A stretch of 63,322 nucleotides of DNA. It comes from an uncultured Prevotellaceae bacterium. Its GTDB lineage: Bacteria; Bacteroidota; Bacteroidia; Bacteroidales; Bacteroidaceae. The position numbers were made by a program, and so were the translations under genes. The stretch spans positions 1 through 63,322 of the forward strand of contig ONQT01000021.1 in NCBI GenBank assembly GCA_900320045.1. Direction: 5' to 3'. This document shows positions 46,242 through 53,935 of this stretch, one piece after another. How positions within the stretch are numbered: position 1 is the first letter of the stretch; every line of letters starts with the position of its first letter. The notes under the pieces were generated by a model. It was given only the letters and a program-made list of their open reading frames with translations. It did no database searches and had not been told where the DNA came from.

Positions 46242-47387
46242 ATGAAGAAGTTTATGCTTGCCGCCTTGGCTGTGCTCTGCATGGCATCCTGCGGCGAAAA
46301 GAAGTTTCATGTTGAGGGCTCTATTGCCAATGCCCCCGACTCTGTGCTCTACTTTGAGAACATCGGCATCAGTAGCATTGAGGTCGTCGACTCCGTCGTG
46401 CTCGATGCTGAGGGCAGTTTCAGTTTTGCCGGTCTGCCGGTGGGTGCTCCCGAGTTCTATCGTCTGCGCATCAGCGACCAGATTATCAACGTCTCCATCG
46501 ATTCTACCGAGACCGTTACCATCCGTGCCAAATATCCCGAGATGGCTTCCCAGTACGAGGTGGAGGGTTCGGACAACTGTCTGAAGATTAAAGAGCTGGC
46601 CTTGTTGCAGCAGGACTTGCAGCAGCGCGCTATCCAGGTGGCTGACGACGAGCACTTGACAGTGCGCCAGACGAATGATAGTCTTGAGCGTATGATTACC
46701 AAGTACAAGGATGAGGTGAAGCGGAAGTATATCTATGCTGCTCCCGACAAGTCCTATGCCTACTTTGCCCTTTTCCAGACGCTGGGCAACATGCTGCTCT
46801 TCAATCCGCGCACCTCGAAGGAAGACATCAAGGCCTTTGCTGCCGTCGCCACCAGCTGGGACACCTACTATCCCGGTAGCGAGCGTGGCGAGAACCTGCA
46901 CAACATCGCCATCGAGGGCATGAATACAGTGCGCATTCAGGCTGCCGGAGAACAGCGCGTCTCCATTCCTGCCGACAAGGTGGAGGAGACGGGACTGATT
47001 GACATCAAGCTGCCTGACAACAAAGGCAAGATGCAGAGCCTCACCAGTCTGAAGGGACAGGTCGTTCTACTCGACTTCCACCTCTTTGCTGCCGACGATT
47101 CCCCTGCCCGCATTCTGCTGTTGCGCGACTTATATAATAAGTATCACGCGCAAGGCCTTCAGATCTATCAGGTCAGCATCGATCCCGACGAGCACTTCTG
47201 GAAGCAGCAGACTGCCGCCCTGCCGTGGATTAGCGTCCGCGAAGCCCGTGGCTTGCAGTCTCAGGTGCTCGGCATCTATAATGTCCAGGCATTGCCCGAG
47301 TTCTTTCTGATTGACCGCGGCAACAATATCGTAGGCCGCTCTGAGTCTATTCCGGACGTAGAGCAGGCTATCAAGAATCTTTTGTAA
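46242..47387 (+). CDS. TlpA-like lipoprotein with DUF4369, lacking the CXXC motif
   Basis: This 381-residue lipoprotein (LCMASC lipobox near residue 17) has a DUF4369-like N-terminal beta domain (about 22-120), a helical middle, and a thioredoxin-like C-terminal domain (about 250-381: QVVLLDFHLFAADDSPA, then VSIDPDEHFWKQQ, and ALPEFFLIDRGNNIVGRS). The usual WCxxC active site is replaced by FAADDSPA, so it has no redox pair and is unlikely to work as a thiol reductase. It may be a binding or scaffold form. The start at 46242 follows a 14-nt gap after radC. Confidence 0.85.
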   Translation: MKKFMLAALAVLCMASCGEKKFHVEGSIANAPDSVLYFENIGISSIEVVDSVVLDAEGSFSFAGLPVGAPEFYRLRISDQIINVSIDSTETVTIRAKYPEMASQYEVEGSDNCLKIKELALLQQDLQQRAIQVADDEHLTVRQTNDSLERMITKYKDEVKRKYIYAAPDKSYAYFALFQTLGNMLLFNPRTSKEDIKAFAAVATSWDTYYPGSERGENLHNIAIEGMNTVRIQAAGEQRVSIPADKVEETGLIDIKLPDNKGKMQSLTSLKGQVVLLDFHLFAADDSPARILLLRDLYNKYHAQGLQIYQVSIDPDEHFWKQQTAALPWISVREARGLQSQVLGIYNVQALPEFFLIDRGNNIVGRSESIPDVEQAIKNLL

Positions 47388-47409
47388 ACAAGAGTGAGTT
47401 TCTCGTCCG

Positions 47410-48639
47410 TTACTTCAGCAGCCGTTTGGCGAAGTAGCGGACGGGATACCATACGCTGAGGAATCCTACAGCGAGGACGGTCACGAAAATGATGACCACA
47501 TCCCAAGGATGTACGCTGACAGGGTAGGCGTCGACGACAAACGAGCCTTCTGTGCTACCCAGGCGTACCAGTCCGTATTGCTGCTGCAGCCAGCAGAGCA
47601 ACAATCCAGTCAATATTCCGATAATGGCCCCGATGGCCGATATCAGGCGACCTTCGAAGAGGAAGATGCGTGTTATCTGCCGGTCGGTGGCTCCCATGTT
47701 GCGCAGGGTGACCACATCCTGGCGCTTGTCAATAATGAGCATCGACAACGAGCCGATGATGTTGAAGCAGGCAATAACGAGGATGAATGTAAGGAAAATG
47801 TAGGCAATGAGCTTCTCGACCTTCATGATGCGGAAGGTGTCGTCCTGCTGCTCGTAGCGGTCTTGCACCAGAAAGCGTCCTGCTGCCAGCTGCTGCATCT
47901 CCTGCTTGACATGGTCAAAGTCGCTGCCGGGCTTCAGTCGCAGTTCCAGGGACGAGAGTCGTCCCGGCTGGTCGAACAGACGGCGCGTGAAGTCGATGGA
48001 GGTCAGGATGTAGTGGCTGTCGTACTTGGCCTGCTTGATGCAAAACACGACGCCCGGCGAATACAGCTCGTCTTCCACAAAACCATCGGCTGGATTAGCC
48101 ATGTTGAGCTGTCCCTCGCGACGCGGCGCATAAATCTTCAGCGGCATTTGGTACGTGTAGCCCAACCCCATCTGGTAGGCAATGCCCAGTCCGGGAATGC
48201 CGTAATCCATGTTGGCGGCGTGCAGCATGAAGTCGCCGTCGCCCTCCAGGATTTCGCCGATGTGCGTCAGACTGTCGAAGTTGTCCTCGACGCCCTTCAG
48301 CTTGACCATCAGCTGGCGGTTTCCATAGACGGCCAGTGCCTGGTCTTCCAGACACTCCGTTGCCACCTCGACGGCTGGCAGTCGGCGTATCTTCAGCAGG
48401 GCAGGGTCGTTGGCCGCTGCAGTCTTGCCTTTGATCGGTGTGACCTTCAGCTGCGGGTCCATCTGGGTGAAGAAGCTTGCCACGAGGTCGTGGAATCCGT
48501 TGAACACCGAGAGCGTCACCACCAGGGCCATAGTAGCAACAACGACACCTACGATGGAGATGCCGCTGATGATGTTGATGACGTTGGTCGACTTCTTGGA
48601 GAAGAGGTAACGCCGTGCGATGTAGAACGGGAAGTTCAT
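47410..48639 (-). CDS. ABC transporter permease, LolC/LolE-like (FtsX family)
   Basis: A 409-residue membrane protein. An N-terminal helix (about 25-48) is followed by a large periplasmic domain (about 50-270) and three more helices (about 275-400). The start FYIARRYLFSKKSTNVINI and the segment SLSMLIIDKRQDVVTLRNMGA are typical of LolC/LolE, which extract lipoproteins for sorting to the outer membrane. No ATPase gene is adjacent. Its start overlaps the rbfA stop by 4 nt (ATGA). Confidence 0.88.
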   Translation of the reverse strand: MNFPFYIARRYLFSKKSTNVINIISGISIVGVVVATMALVVTLSVFNGFHDLVASFFTQMDPQLKVTPIKGKTAAANDPALLKIRRLPAVEVATECLEDQALAVYGNRQLMVKLKGVEDNFDSLTHIGEILEGDGDFMLHAANMDYGIPGLGIAYQMGLGYTYQMPLKIYAPRREGQLNMANPADGFVEDELYSPGVVFCIKQAKYDSHYILTSIDFTRRLFDQPGRLSSLELRLKPGSDFDHVKQEMQQLAAGRFLVQDRYEQQDDTFRIMKVEKLIAYIFLTFILVIACFNIIGSLSMLIIDKRQDVVTLRNMGATDRQITRIFLFEGRLISAIGAIIGILTGLLLCWLQQQYGLVRLGSTEGSFVVDAYPVSVHPWDVVIIFVTVLAVGFLSVWYPVRYFAKRLLK

Positions 48640-48971
48640 TTCTTCAGTAGTTCGTCAATGCGCTCGATGTAGTCCAGTGAGTCGTCGATAAAGAAACGCA
48701 GCTCGGGGACGATGCGCATCTGGTAACGGATGCGTGTTCCCAACTCGTAGCGCACCTGTTTCTCGTTGCGAGTGATGTTCTGTATCAGCTCCTCGGCGCG
48801 CTCTGAGGGGAAGATGCTCAGATAGGCCGTGCAGACGCTCAGGTCAGGACTGATTTTGGTGCGCGTCACGCTGACCATCACCCCATGCATAGAGCGTGTC
48901 TGCTCCTGAAAGATAATACTTAACTCTTTCTGGAGCAGACGCGCTATTTTGTTCTGTCTGGTCTCCTGCAT
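48636..48971 (-). CDS. rbfA: 30S ribosome-binding factor A
   Basis: The 111-residue KH-like maturation factor for the small subunit begins with RQNKIARLLQKELSIIF and carries ISPDLSVCTAYLSIFP and VPELRFFIDDSLDYIERI, all typical of RbfA. Its ATG overlaps the FKBP stop (TAATG), and its stop overlaps the LolC/E-like gene. Confidence 0.93.
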   Translation of the reverse strand: MQETRQNKIARLLQKELSIIFQEQTRSMHGVMVSVTRTKISPDLSVCTAYLSIFPSERAEELIQNITRNEKQVRYELGTRIRYQMRIVPELRFFIDDSLDYIERIDELLKK

Positions 48972-49852
48972 TACTCCTTGGGGTCTACTTCCAGCAGTTC
49001 AATCTTGAAAATCAGCATGGAGAAAGGCTTGATGTCAGCACCCTGCTGGCGCTCACCGTAAGCCAGCTCCTGCGGAACATAGATTTCCCAGGTAGAACCG
49101 GCAGGCATCTGCTTCAGGGCCTCAGTCCAACCCTTGATAACCTGGTCGACACGGAACTTGGCGGGCTCGCCGCGCTTATAGCTGCTGTCGAAGACATTGC
49201 CCTCCAGGGTCTTGCCCTCGTACTGTACCTTCACGATAGAAGTATCAGCGGGAACGGCACCCGTACCTTCCTTCAGCACCTTGTACTGTACACCGCAGGG
49301 CAATACCTGTACACCCTCGGCCTTGGCGTTCTTGGCCAAGAAGTCCTCACCGGCCTTCTTGTTGGGGCCGAACTCCTTCATCATGCTCTTAGCCTTGATC
49401 TGGCGCATCAGGCTCTGGGTCAGGTTGCGAGCAGAGTCGGGCGTCATCAGCGCACCCTTGCCGGTAGTACCGCTGATGAAACCTGCCATCAGGTTCTTCA
49501 GCGAGACGGTCTTGGTAGAGTCGTCGCCGAAGAGCTGGTAGTTGATGCTCTTCACCATCTGGTTAGAAATCTGCTGACCAATCTGAATACCTGCATAGTA
49601 AGCGGCCTTCTTCTTGTTGTCGCCAGCGTTGGCACCTTCGGTCAGACCCTTGATGAACTCATCGATATAGGTCGTGTCGATACCCATGTTACCTACCAGA
49701 TACTCCTTCAAGCCCTGCGACTGGTCGATACCGATAGCGTAGCTCACGGTGTCAACGTCGGTCTTCAGGTTTGCCTTCGGGGTACCATTGCCGCATGATG
49801 TCATCACGACGGCAACTACTGCTGCTACTGCAGCAAACATCATCTTTTTCAT
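48971..49852 (-). CDS. FKBP-type peptidyl-prolyl isomerase, lipoprotein
   Basis: This 293-residue Mip/FkpA-type protein has a lipobox (VVMTSC near residue 19), a helical dimerisation part (about 35-185) and a C-terminal FKBP domain (about 200-290: VQYEGKTLEGNVFDSSYKRGE, shown here up to 20 residues as VQYEGKTLEGNVFDSS, and VIKGWTEALKQMPAG). It folds proteins outside the cytoplasm. It lies 64 nt after the second FKBP gene; the spacer is rich in TTAAAGAT-like repeats. Confidence 0.93.
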   Translation of the reverse strand: MKKMMFAAVAAVVAVVMTSCGNGTPKANLKTDVDTVSYAIGIDQSQGLKEYLVGNMGIDTTYIDEFIKGLTEGANAGDNKKKAAYYAGIQIGQQISNQMVKSINYQLFGDDSTKTVSLKNLMAGFISGTTGKGALMTPDSARNLTQSLMRQIKAKSMMKEFGPNKKAGEDFLAKNAKAEGVQVLPCGVQYKVLKEGTGAVPADTSIVKVQYEGKTLEGNVFDSSYKRGEPAKFRVDQVIKGWTEALKQMPAGSTWEIYVPQELAYGERQQGADIKPFSMLIFKIELLEVDPKE

Positions 49853-49916
49853 TGTCTTATAACTTTTAATCTTTAAATCTTAATCTTTAATTTTTCATCT
49901 TTAACCTTTCATCTCC

Positions 49917-50522
49917 TTACATCACCTGCAGCAGCTCCACGTCGAAGATGAGTGCTGCAAACGGGGGAATGGAGCTGCCGGCACCACCCTCGCCGTAAGC
50001 CAGGCGGTAGGGGATGAAGAAGCGGTACTTGGCGCCCTCCTGCATCAGCTGCAGACCTTCCGTCCAACCGGCAATAACCTGCTGCAGTCCGAAGACGGCA
50101 GGCTCGCCGCGCTGTACGCTCGAGTCGAATACTGTACCGTCGATGAGGAAACCCTCGTAGTGGCACTTCACCGAGTCCTTGGCGGTCGGCTTCTTGCCGT
50201 TGCCTTCCTTCAGCACCTGATATTGCAGGCCGCTGGGCAGCGTGATGACGCCGTCCTTTTTGGCGTTCTCGGCCAGATACTTCTCGCCCTGCTCCTTGTG
50301 AGCCTTGCCAGCCTCCTGGCGCTGCTTGTTGATTTTCTCCTCCTGAGCGGCAAAGTACTCCTGTACAATGCGCTGTGCGTCGCGGTTCGACACCTTCAGT
50401 TCGTTGCCTGCTATCACGTCCTTGATGGCTGCGGCAAAATCGTCGATATTCAGTTCCGAGGCACCCATCTGCACCAGCTGGTGGCCGATGCCGAGTCCCA
50501 ATGCGTAGCTTACTTTATCCAT
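49917..50522 (-). CDS. FKBP-type peptidyl-prolyl isomerase, no signal peptide
   Basis: The 201-residue protein starts at ATG 50522 (MDKVSYALGLGIGHQLVQMG). A short helical N-terminal part is followed by an FKBP domain (about 105-201: KCHYEGFLIDGTVFDSSVQR, VIAGWTEGLQLMQEGAKYRF, PYRLAYGEGG). With no signal peptide it is probably cytoplasmic, a paralogue of the next gene. Longer upstream in-frame readings would cross its promoter. It begins the FKBP-FKBP-rbfA-LolC/E operon. Confidence 0.92.
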   Translation of the reverse strand: MDKVSYALGLGIGHQLVQMGASELNIDDFAAAIKDVIAGNELKVSNRDAQRIVQEYFAAQEEKINKQRQEAGKAHKEQGEKYLAENAKKDGVITLPSGLQYQVLKEGNGKKPTAKDSVKCHYEGFLIDGTVFDSSVQRGEPAVFGLQQVIAGWTEGLQLMQEGAKYRFFIPYRLAYGEGGAGSSIPPFAALIFDVELLQVM

Positions 50523-50564
50523 CTTTTCTCTATAATAATAATGTGTAAATTTAAAAATCGGCTG

Positions 50565-50596
50565 CAAAGGTACGAATAAGTGAGAAGAAAACCAAA
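50565..50596 (-). promoter_or_regulatory. Promoter of the FKBP-rbfA operon
   Basis: On the minus strand TTTG (50596-50593), 20 nt, TACCTTTG (50572-50565), then about 40 nt to the ATG at 50522. Confidence 0.75.
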
Positions 50597-50645
50597 ATAA
50601 AATCGGTTTTATTTTAATTGTTGCTGCGATTCCCGATATTTTATT

Positions 50646-50653
50646 TACCTTTG
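50646..50653 (+). promoter_or_regulatory. -7 box of the LD-carboxypeptidase gene
   Basis: TACCTTTG ends only 6 nt before the ATG at 50660, so transcription may begin at or right next to the start codon (leaderless or nearly so). Confidence 0.55.
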
Positions 50654-50659
50654 TACCCC

Positions 50660-51679
50660 ATGAACGGTTTGCTTGCGACGATAAGAAGACAATTTGCATG
50701 TGTCGTGCTGGCAGCGATGAGCCTCAGCACAACGGCACAACAGCCTATAGTGATGCCTCGGCCACTGCAGGCTGGCGACACCATCGCCATTGTCTCGCCG
50801 TCGAGTGCGCCAGACTCGGCGACGGTCGCCAAGGGGTGTGCAGCGTTGCGCGACTGGGGCTACGTCCCCGTGGTCGGCCCGCACGCCCAGAACCGCTATC
50901 ATGGGTTTGCCGGCACGGCCGACGAGCGGGCGGCAGACCTGTTGTGGGCCTTGCGCGACACTACCGTCAAGGCTATTCTGTGCAGTCGTGGCGGCGACGG
51001 CGCCGTGCAGGTATTGCAGCGCATTCCCCTCAGCGAGTTTTCGCAGCACCCCAAGTGGATCATTGGCTTTAGTGACGTCACCGCCCTACATAGTGCGGCC
51101 GTCAGCGCCGGCGTGATGAGCATCCACGGCACTATGTGCGACGGCATTGCCGCCAAAGGCGAGCGTCGCGACTCGGTGAATGCCGTCCTGCGCCGACTGT
51201 TGCAAGGCGAGCTGCCCAGCTACGAGGTCCCTGCCCATCCGTTGAATCAGCCTGGTCAGGCCGAGGGAATCCTGGTGGGCGGCAACTTCTCCGTCCTGTG
51301 CGGATTGGCAGGCTCCGACTATGATTTCCTCCGTCGCGCCGACCAAGGCCTGATACTCTTCATTGAGGACACCGGCGAGGGAATGACCAAGGTGGACCGT
51401 ATGCTGCATCAACTGGAAATCCGAGGCATTCTGTCGCAACTGAAGGGCATCATCGTCGGCCATTTCTCCAAATACAAGCAGCCTGAGAATGACTTTGCTG
51501 ACATGTATGACATGCTGCACGAATACCTGCAGCACTATCCCGTACCAGTCTGCTACGATTTCCCCATTGGTCACCACAGCGGCTACAACTACCCGTTGGT
51601 CGAAGGTTGCCGCGTCCGTCTGACCGTCACCCCCCAAGGCACACAAATTACTTTCGTCAGTCATTATCCCCTATGGTGA
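50660..51679 (+). CDS. LD-carboxypeptidase, peptidase family S66
   Basis: A 339-residue exported protein (signal-like N-terminus ending near TTAQQ) of the S66 family, which removes the terminal D-alanine from muropeptide tetrapeptides in wall recycling. It shows DTIAIVSPSSAP, then the nucleophile region WIIGFSDVTALHSA, and late GLILFIEDTGEG and YDFPIGHHSGYN with the catalytic glutamate and histidine. The signal peptide suggests periplasmic action; most relatives are cytoplasmic. ATG 50660 follows the -7 box; upstream in-frame starts precede it. Confidence 0.9.
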   Translation: MNGLLATIRRQFACVVLAAMSLSTTAQQPIVMPRPLQAGDTIAIVSPSSAPDSATVAKGCAALRDWGYVPVVGPHAQNRYHGFAGTADERAADLLWALRDTTVKAILCSRGGDGAVQVLQRIPLSEFSQHPKWIIGFSDVTALHSAAVSAGVMSIHGTMCDGIAAKGERRDSVNAVLRRLLQGELPSYEVPAHPLNQPGQAEGILVGGNFSVLCGLAGSDYDFLRRADQGLILFIEDTGEGMTKVDRMLHQLEIRGILSQLKGIIVGHFSKYKQPENDFADMYDMLHEYLQHYPVPVCYDFPIGHHSGYNYPLVEGCRVRLTVTPQGTQITFVSHYPLW

Positions 51680-52065
51680 GGTTGGACGGGAGGTCTACGG
51701 GAGGAGATTTTTAGATTATTCGAATATATGCCTCCTTACTCTATCGTCGATGCCTCGTTACTCTCCCGTCACACCTTCGATATATGCTCGGTATATGTCC
51801 GGTACTTGTCCGGTATTTTACCGAACATATACCGAACATATACCGGACATATACCGGACAAGTACCGGACAAGTATATAGCCTGTAATATGGTTAGTAGC
51901 TGGCTTCACTCATCGCCGCCGTACAGGGTATTCTTCTTTTATCTGTTCGCTGCAAAGACAGTAACCTTCTATGATTTAACCAAATATTTATCCGATAAAA
52001 TGTAAATTGTCCGCAAACAGCACGGAGCCATTTGCGGACAAATCATTATGATGTTTGCTTAGCGC
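51680..52065. other. Gene-free region holding repeat elements
   Basis: No credible gene lies between the LD-carboxypeptidase stop and the small peptide gene. The region holds an inverted pair GACGGGAG (51686-51693)/CTCCCGTC (51763-51770), the 11-bp repeat array at 51781-51878, and then AT-rich sequence. TTGCGGACAA (52030-52039) is preceded by a related inverted TTGTCCGCAAA at 52006-52016, making a second small stem. Confidence 0.6.
51781..51878. repeat. Array of 11-bp repeats forming a long hairpin
   Basis: Eight to nine consecutive 11-bp units run through the stretch. The right half reads CGAACATATAC, CGAACATATAC, CGGACATATAC, CGGACAAGTAC, CGGACAAGTAT. The left half carries the reverse complements (GTATATGTCCG, GTACTTGTCCG). 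The two halves meet at CGGTATTTTACCG (51811-51823), so the whole can fold into a stem of about 35 bp with few mismatches. The 11-bp period is close to one helical turn. Confidence 0.85.
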
Positions 52066-52224
52066 TTATTCGCCAAACTCGTAGTCGAACTCGTCGTCAA
52101 GCTCGCGACCAAGGACGTCGCCGCCATTGTATTCACCGCCCAGCTGAGGAGTGGAGCCTGACAGTATCTGAGGGGAATGTACTTTTACGATTTCCATTTC
52201 TGGAATGATATATGTCTTTTTCAT
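52066..52224 (-). CDS. Small peptide of the MKxYIxP family, copy 1
   Basis: A 52-residue product beginning MKKTYIIPEMEIVKV, then a short ILSGSTPQ segment, a YNGGD motif and the acidic/aromatic end DDEFDYEFGE. It lies 54 nt after the stop of the exported protein gene at 52279, on the same strand. Two further genes with the same plan (56476-56664 and 60821-60976) also follow exported proteins. Function unknown. The shared N-terminus and the S/G-rich break after the hydrophobic part suggest a leader-like segment and a mature acidic tail, but that is inference. Confidence 0.7.
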   Translation of the reverse strand: MKKTYIIPEMEIVKVHSPQILSGSTPQLGGEYNGGDVLGRELDDEFDYEFGE

Positions 52225-52278
52225 ATTTTCTTTTGTTTGAACATTAATTACCATGAATTAACCATTAATTACCACAAA

Positions 52279-53742
52279 TTACTTTACAATGACTTTGCGG
52301 CCATTCACGATGTACAGGCCCTTGGCAGGCTGAGCAACACGGCGACCTTGCATGTCGTAGAACGTCTCATTGTCTACATTCCTCATTATCTTCATTTCAG
52401 AAATAGCAGTTGTCTCATCATCGAAGGAGAGGGTGCGAGCACCTGGATCTGCATTCAGGGCAAGATAAGCCTTACCTTCTGGTACTACTACGCTGCCGTT
52501 AGTTCCGCTTACAATATGTTGGAACACAGCGTTTGCACCATCGGCTGCCAAAACATAGTTAAATCCTGCACCGTCATTATAGTTAACTGCTGCACCTGTT
52601 CCTGCAACCAGCTTATTGGTGCCAGAAAGGTCAGTGCCTGTTGTTGCCAAAGGAATAGCGTAAGTACCAGCAGCAGCATTCAACAGCAAGCCAGTATTAG
52701 CAGCAACGGTTGTCACAGCGCTCTTATCAATAGCAGAACCCGTATTACCTGTTACCTGATATGCGTCAACAACACCTGCCAAATTAGTGAAGTCTGTTGC
52801 AGAAGCATTGCTGAATGTTGCCCAACCTGTAGAGCCGATAGTGGTGGTTTCGAAGTTTCCTTTATTTAGAGTGATAGAATAGAGGTACTTCATTTGACTC
52901 TCTCCTTGTGTAATTTGCACATATCCTAATGCAACATCTGCAGCAGTTGCTTTATAGTCAAATGATTGGACGGTATAGTTTGTTGATGCTGCACCAACTG
53001 TGACGTCATAAGAGGAACCAGGATAAAGATAAACACTTACTATGTCAGTAGTTGCTGTTACAGGAACGTGAAGAATGGTTCCTTTATTAAATTGTGCATT
53101 ATCTCCATTGGCTTTTAATTTGCTACCAGAAGCGCTAGCATCTACATACATAGAGATACCCGCTACATTGCTATCAACATTACCAGAGTTGTTTTCTATA
53201 TGAACGCTGCTTATACTAGCAGGTGTTGTCTCTTTCCAACTCCATTTGGCAATGGTACGTGCTGTCGGCATATAGGCAAGCTCTACAGAAACGGTATTTA
53301 CATATCCTCCTTTAGATTCGATTACAACATAACCTTGAGCGACTTCATCAGCAGTGGCTGTATGTTCTCTTGCTACTGCTGTGTCGTCGAAATCATCCTC
53401 TCCTATTTTTACTCCTCCATATCCCCAACTGTTAGGCGTGAAAGTTACTTTGTCTTTAGTAGAAACTACTGGAACATATAATTTCGTTTTCTCATTAAAT
53501 TGGGCATTTCCTTCCTGACTTCTAAGAGTCGCTCCAGAAGCTGTCGCATCAACAGTAAGTGCAACTCCGTTTGAACTGAGAATTGTTGCAATGGTACTTG
53601 ATATTTGCGGAGTTGTTTGGATTCCAGTAGGATTATTAGTTGTCCAATCCCACGTTGCAGTAATTGTAGCCTGTGCGCTACTTGTTACAAGAAAGAGCAA
53701 AACAAATAATGCCCCCCCCAATTTTGTAAATGTTTGTTTCAT
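52279..53742 (-). CDS. Exported protein with two CBM-like repeats and a C-terminal sorting tail
   Basis: The 487-residue protein has a signal peptide (ending near SSAQA) and two related beta-domains of about 130 residues (about 25-155 and 160-295). Each has a W-x-W start (TATWDWTTNNP; IAKWSWKETTP), a VDA.ASG..L motif and QFN..T.L.VPV. These look like the non-catalytic modules found on Bacteroidetes pectinases. A third domain precedes the C-terminal FYDMQGRRVAQPAKGLYIVN and GRKVIVK tail, a probable type IX secretion signal. No catalytic domain is evident. A run of eight Gs lies in the signal-peptide codons. The promoter box is TACCTTTG at 53793-53786. Confidence 0.8.
   Translation of the reverse strand: MKQTFTKLGGALFVLLFLVTSSAQATITATWDWTTNNPTGIQTTPQISSTIATILSSNGVALTVDATASGATLRSQEGNAQFNEKTKLYVPVVSTKDKVTFTPNSWGYGGVKIGEDDFDDTAVAREHTATADEVAQGYVVIESKGGYVNTVSVELAYMPTARTIAKWSWKETTPASISSVHIENNSGNVDSNVAGISMYVDASASGSKLKANGDNAQFNKGTILHVPVTATTDIVSVYLYPGSSYDVTVGAASTNYTVQSFDYKATAADVALGYVQITQGESQMKYLYSITLNKGNFETTTIGSTGWATFSNASATDFTNLAGVVDAYQVTGNTGSAIDKSAVTTVAANTGLLLNAAAGTYAIPLATTGTDLSGTNKLVAGTGAAVNYNDGAGFNYVLAADGANAVFQHIVSGTNGSVVVPEGKAYLALNADPGARTLSFDDETTAISEMKIMRNVDNETFYDMQGRRVAQPAKGLYIVNGRKVIVK
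53712..53719 (-). repeat. G8 homopolymer in signal-peptide codons
   Basis: On the coding strand the sequence is TT followed by eight Gs (codons 8-11, Leu-Gly-Gly-Ala). A change of one base would shift the frame just after the start. Confidence 0.8.
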
Positions 53743-53785
53743 ATTAGTTAATGTTTTTAAAATAAGTAAATTAGTAAACTGGGTG

Positions 53786-53793
53786 CAAAGGTA
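53786..53793 (-). promoter_or_regulatory. -7 box of the CBM-like protein gene
   Basis: TACCTTTG on the minus strand, about 44 nt before the ATG at 53742. Confidence 0.6.
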
Positions 53794-53888
53794 AAGGAAA
53801 TAATTGAGAGGAGAGAGGATTTTCGTGTAATTTGGGTGGATTTTTAAAGCAAAAGCGTTGGAAACTTGCTGATGTTCCAAAAAAAGTG

Positions 53889-53896
53889 TATATTTG
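53889..53896 (+). promoter_or_regulatory. -7 box of the propeller-AraC regulator
   Basis: TATATTTG, about 40 nt before the ATG at 53936 and divergent from the CBM-like gene promoter. Confidence 0.5.
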
Positions 53897-53935
53897 CATC
53901 GCAATTTGCTAAAGACGACTTGCTGCTAACGAAAA

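Noticed and set aside
51781-51878. A CRISPR array
   Set aside because: Units are 11 bp, directly abutting and without spacers, and no cas genes are present.
51784-52005. A 73-codon frame over the 11-bp repeats
   Set aside because: Its sequence is just the repeat read as an 11-residue period, with no start signals; the DNA repeat is the feature.
53743-53904. A 54-codon extension of the CBM-like protein
   Set aside because: It would run through the promoter box at 53786-53793 and lacks a signal peptide at its start; ATG 53742 begins a good signal peptide.
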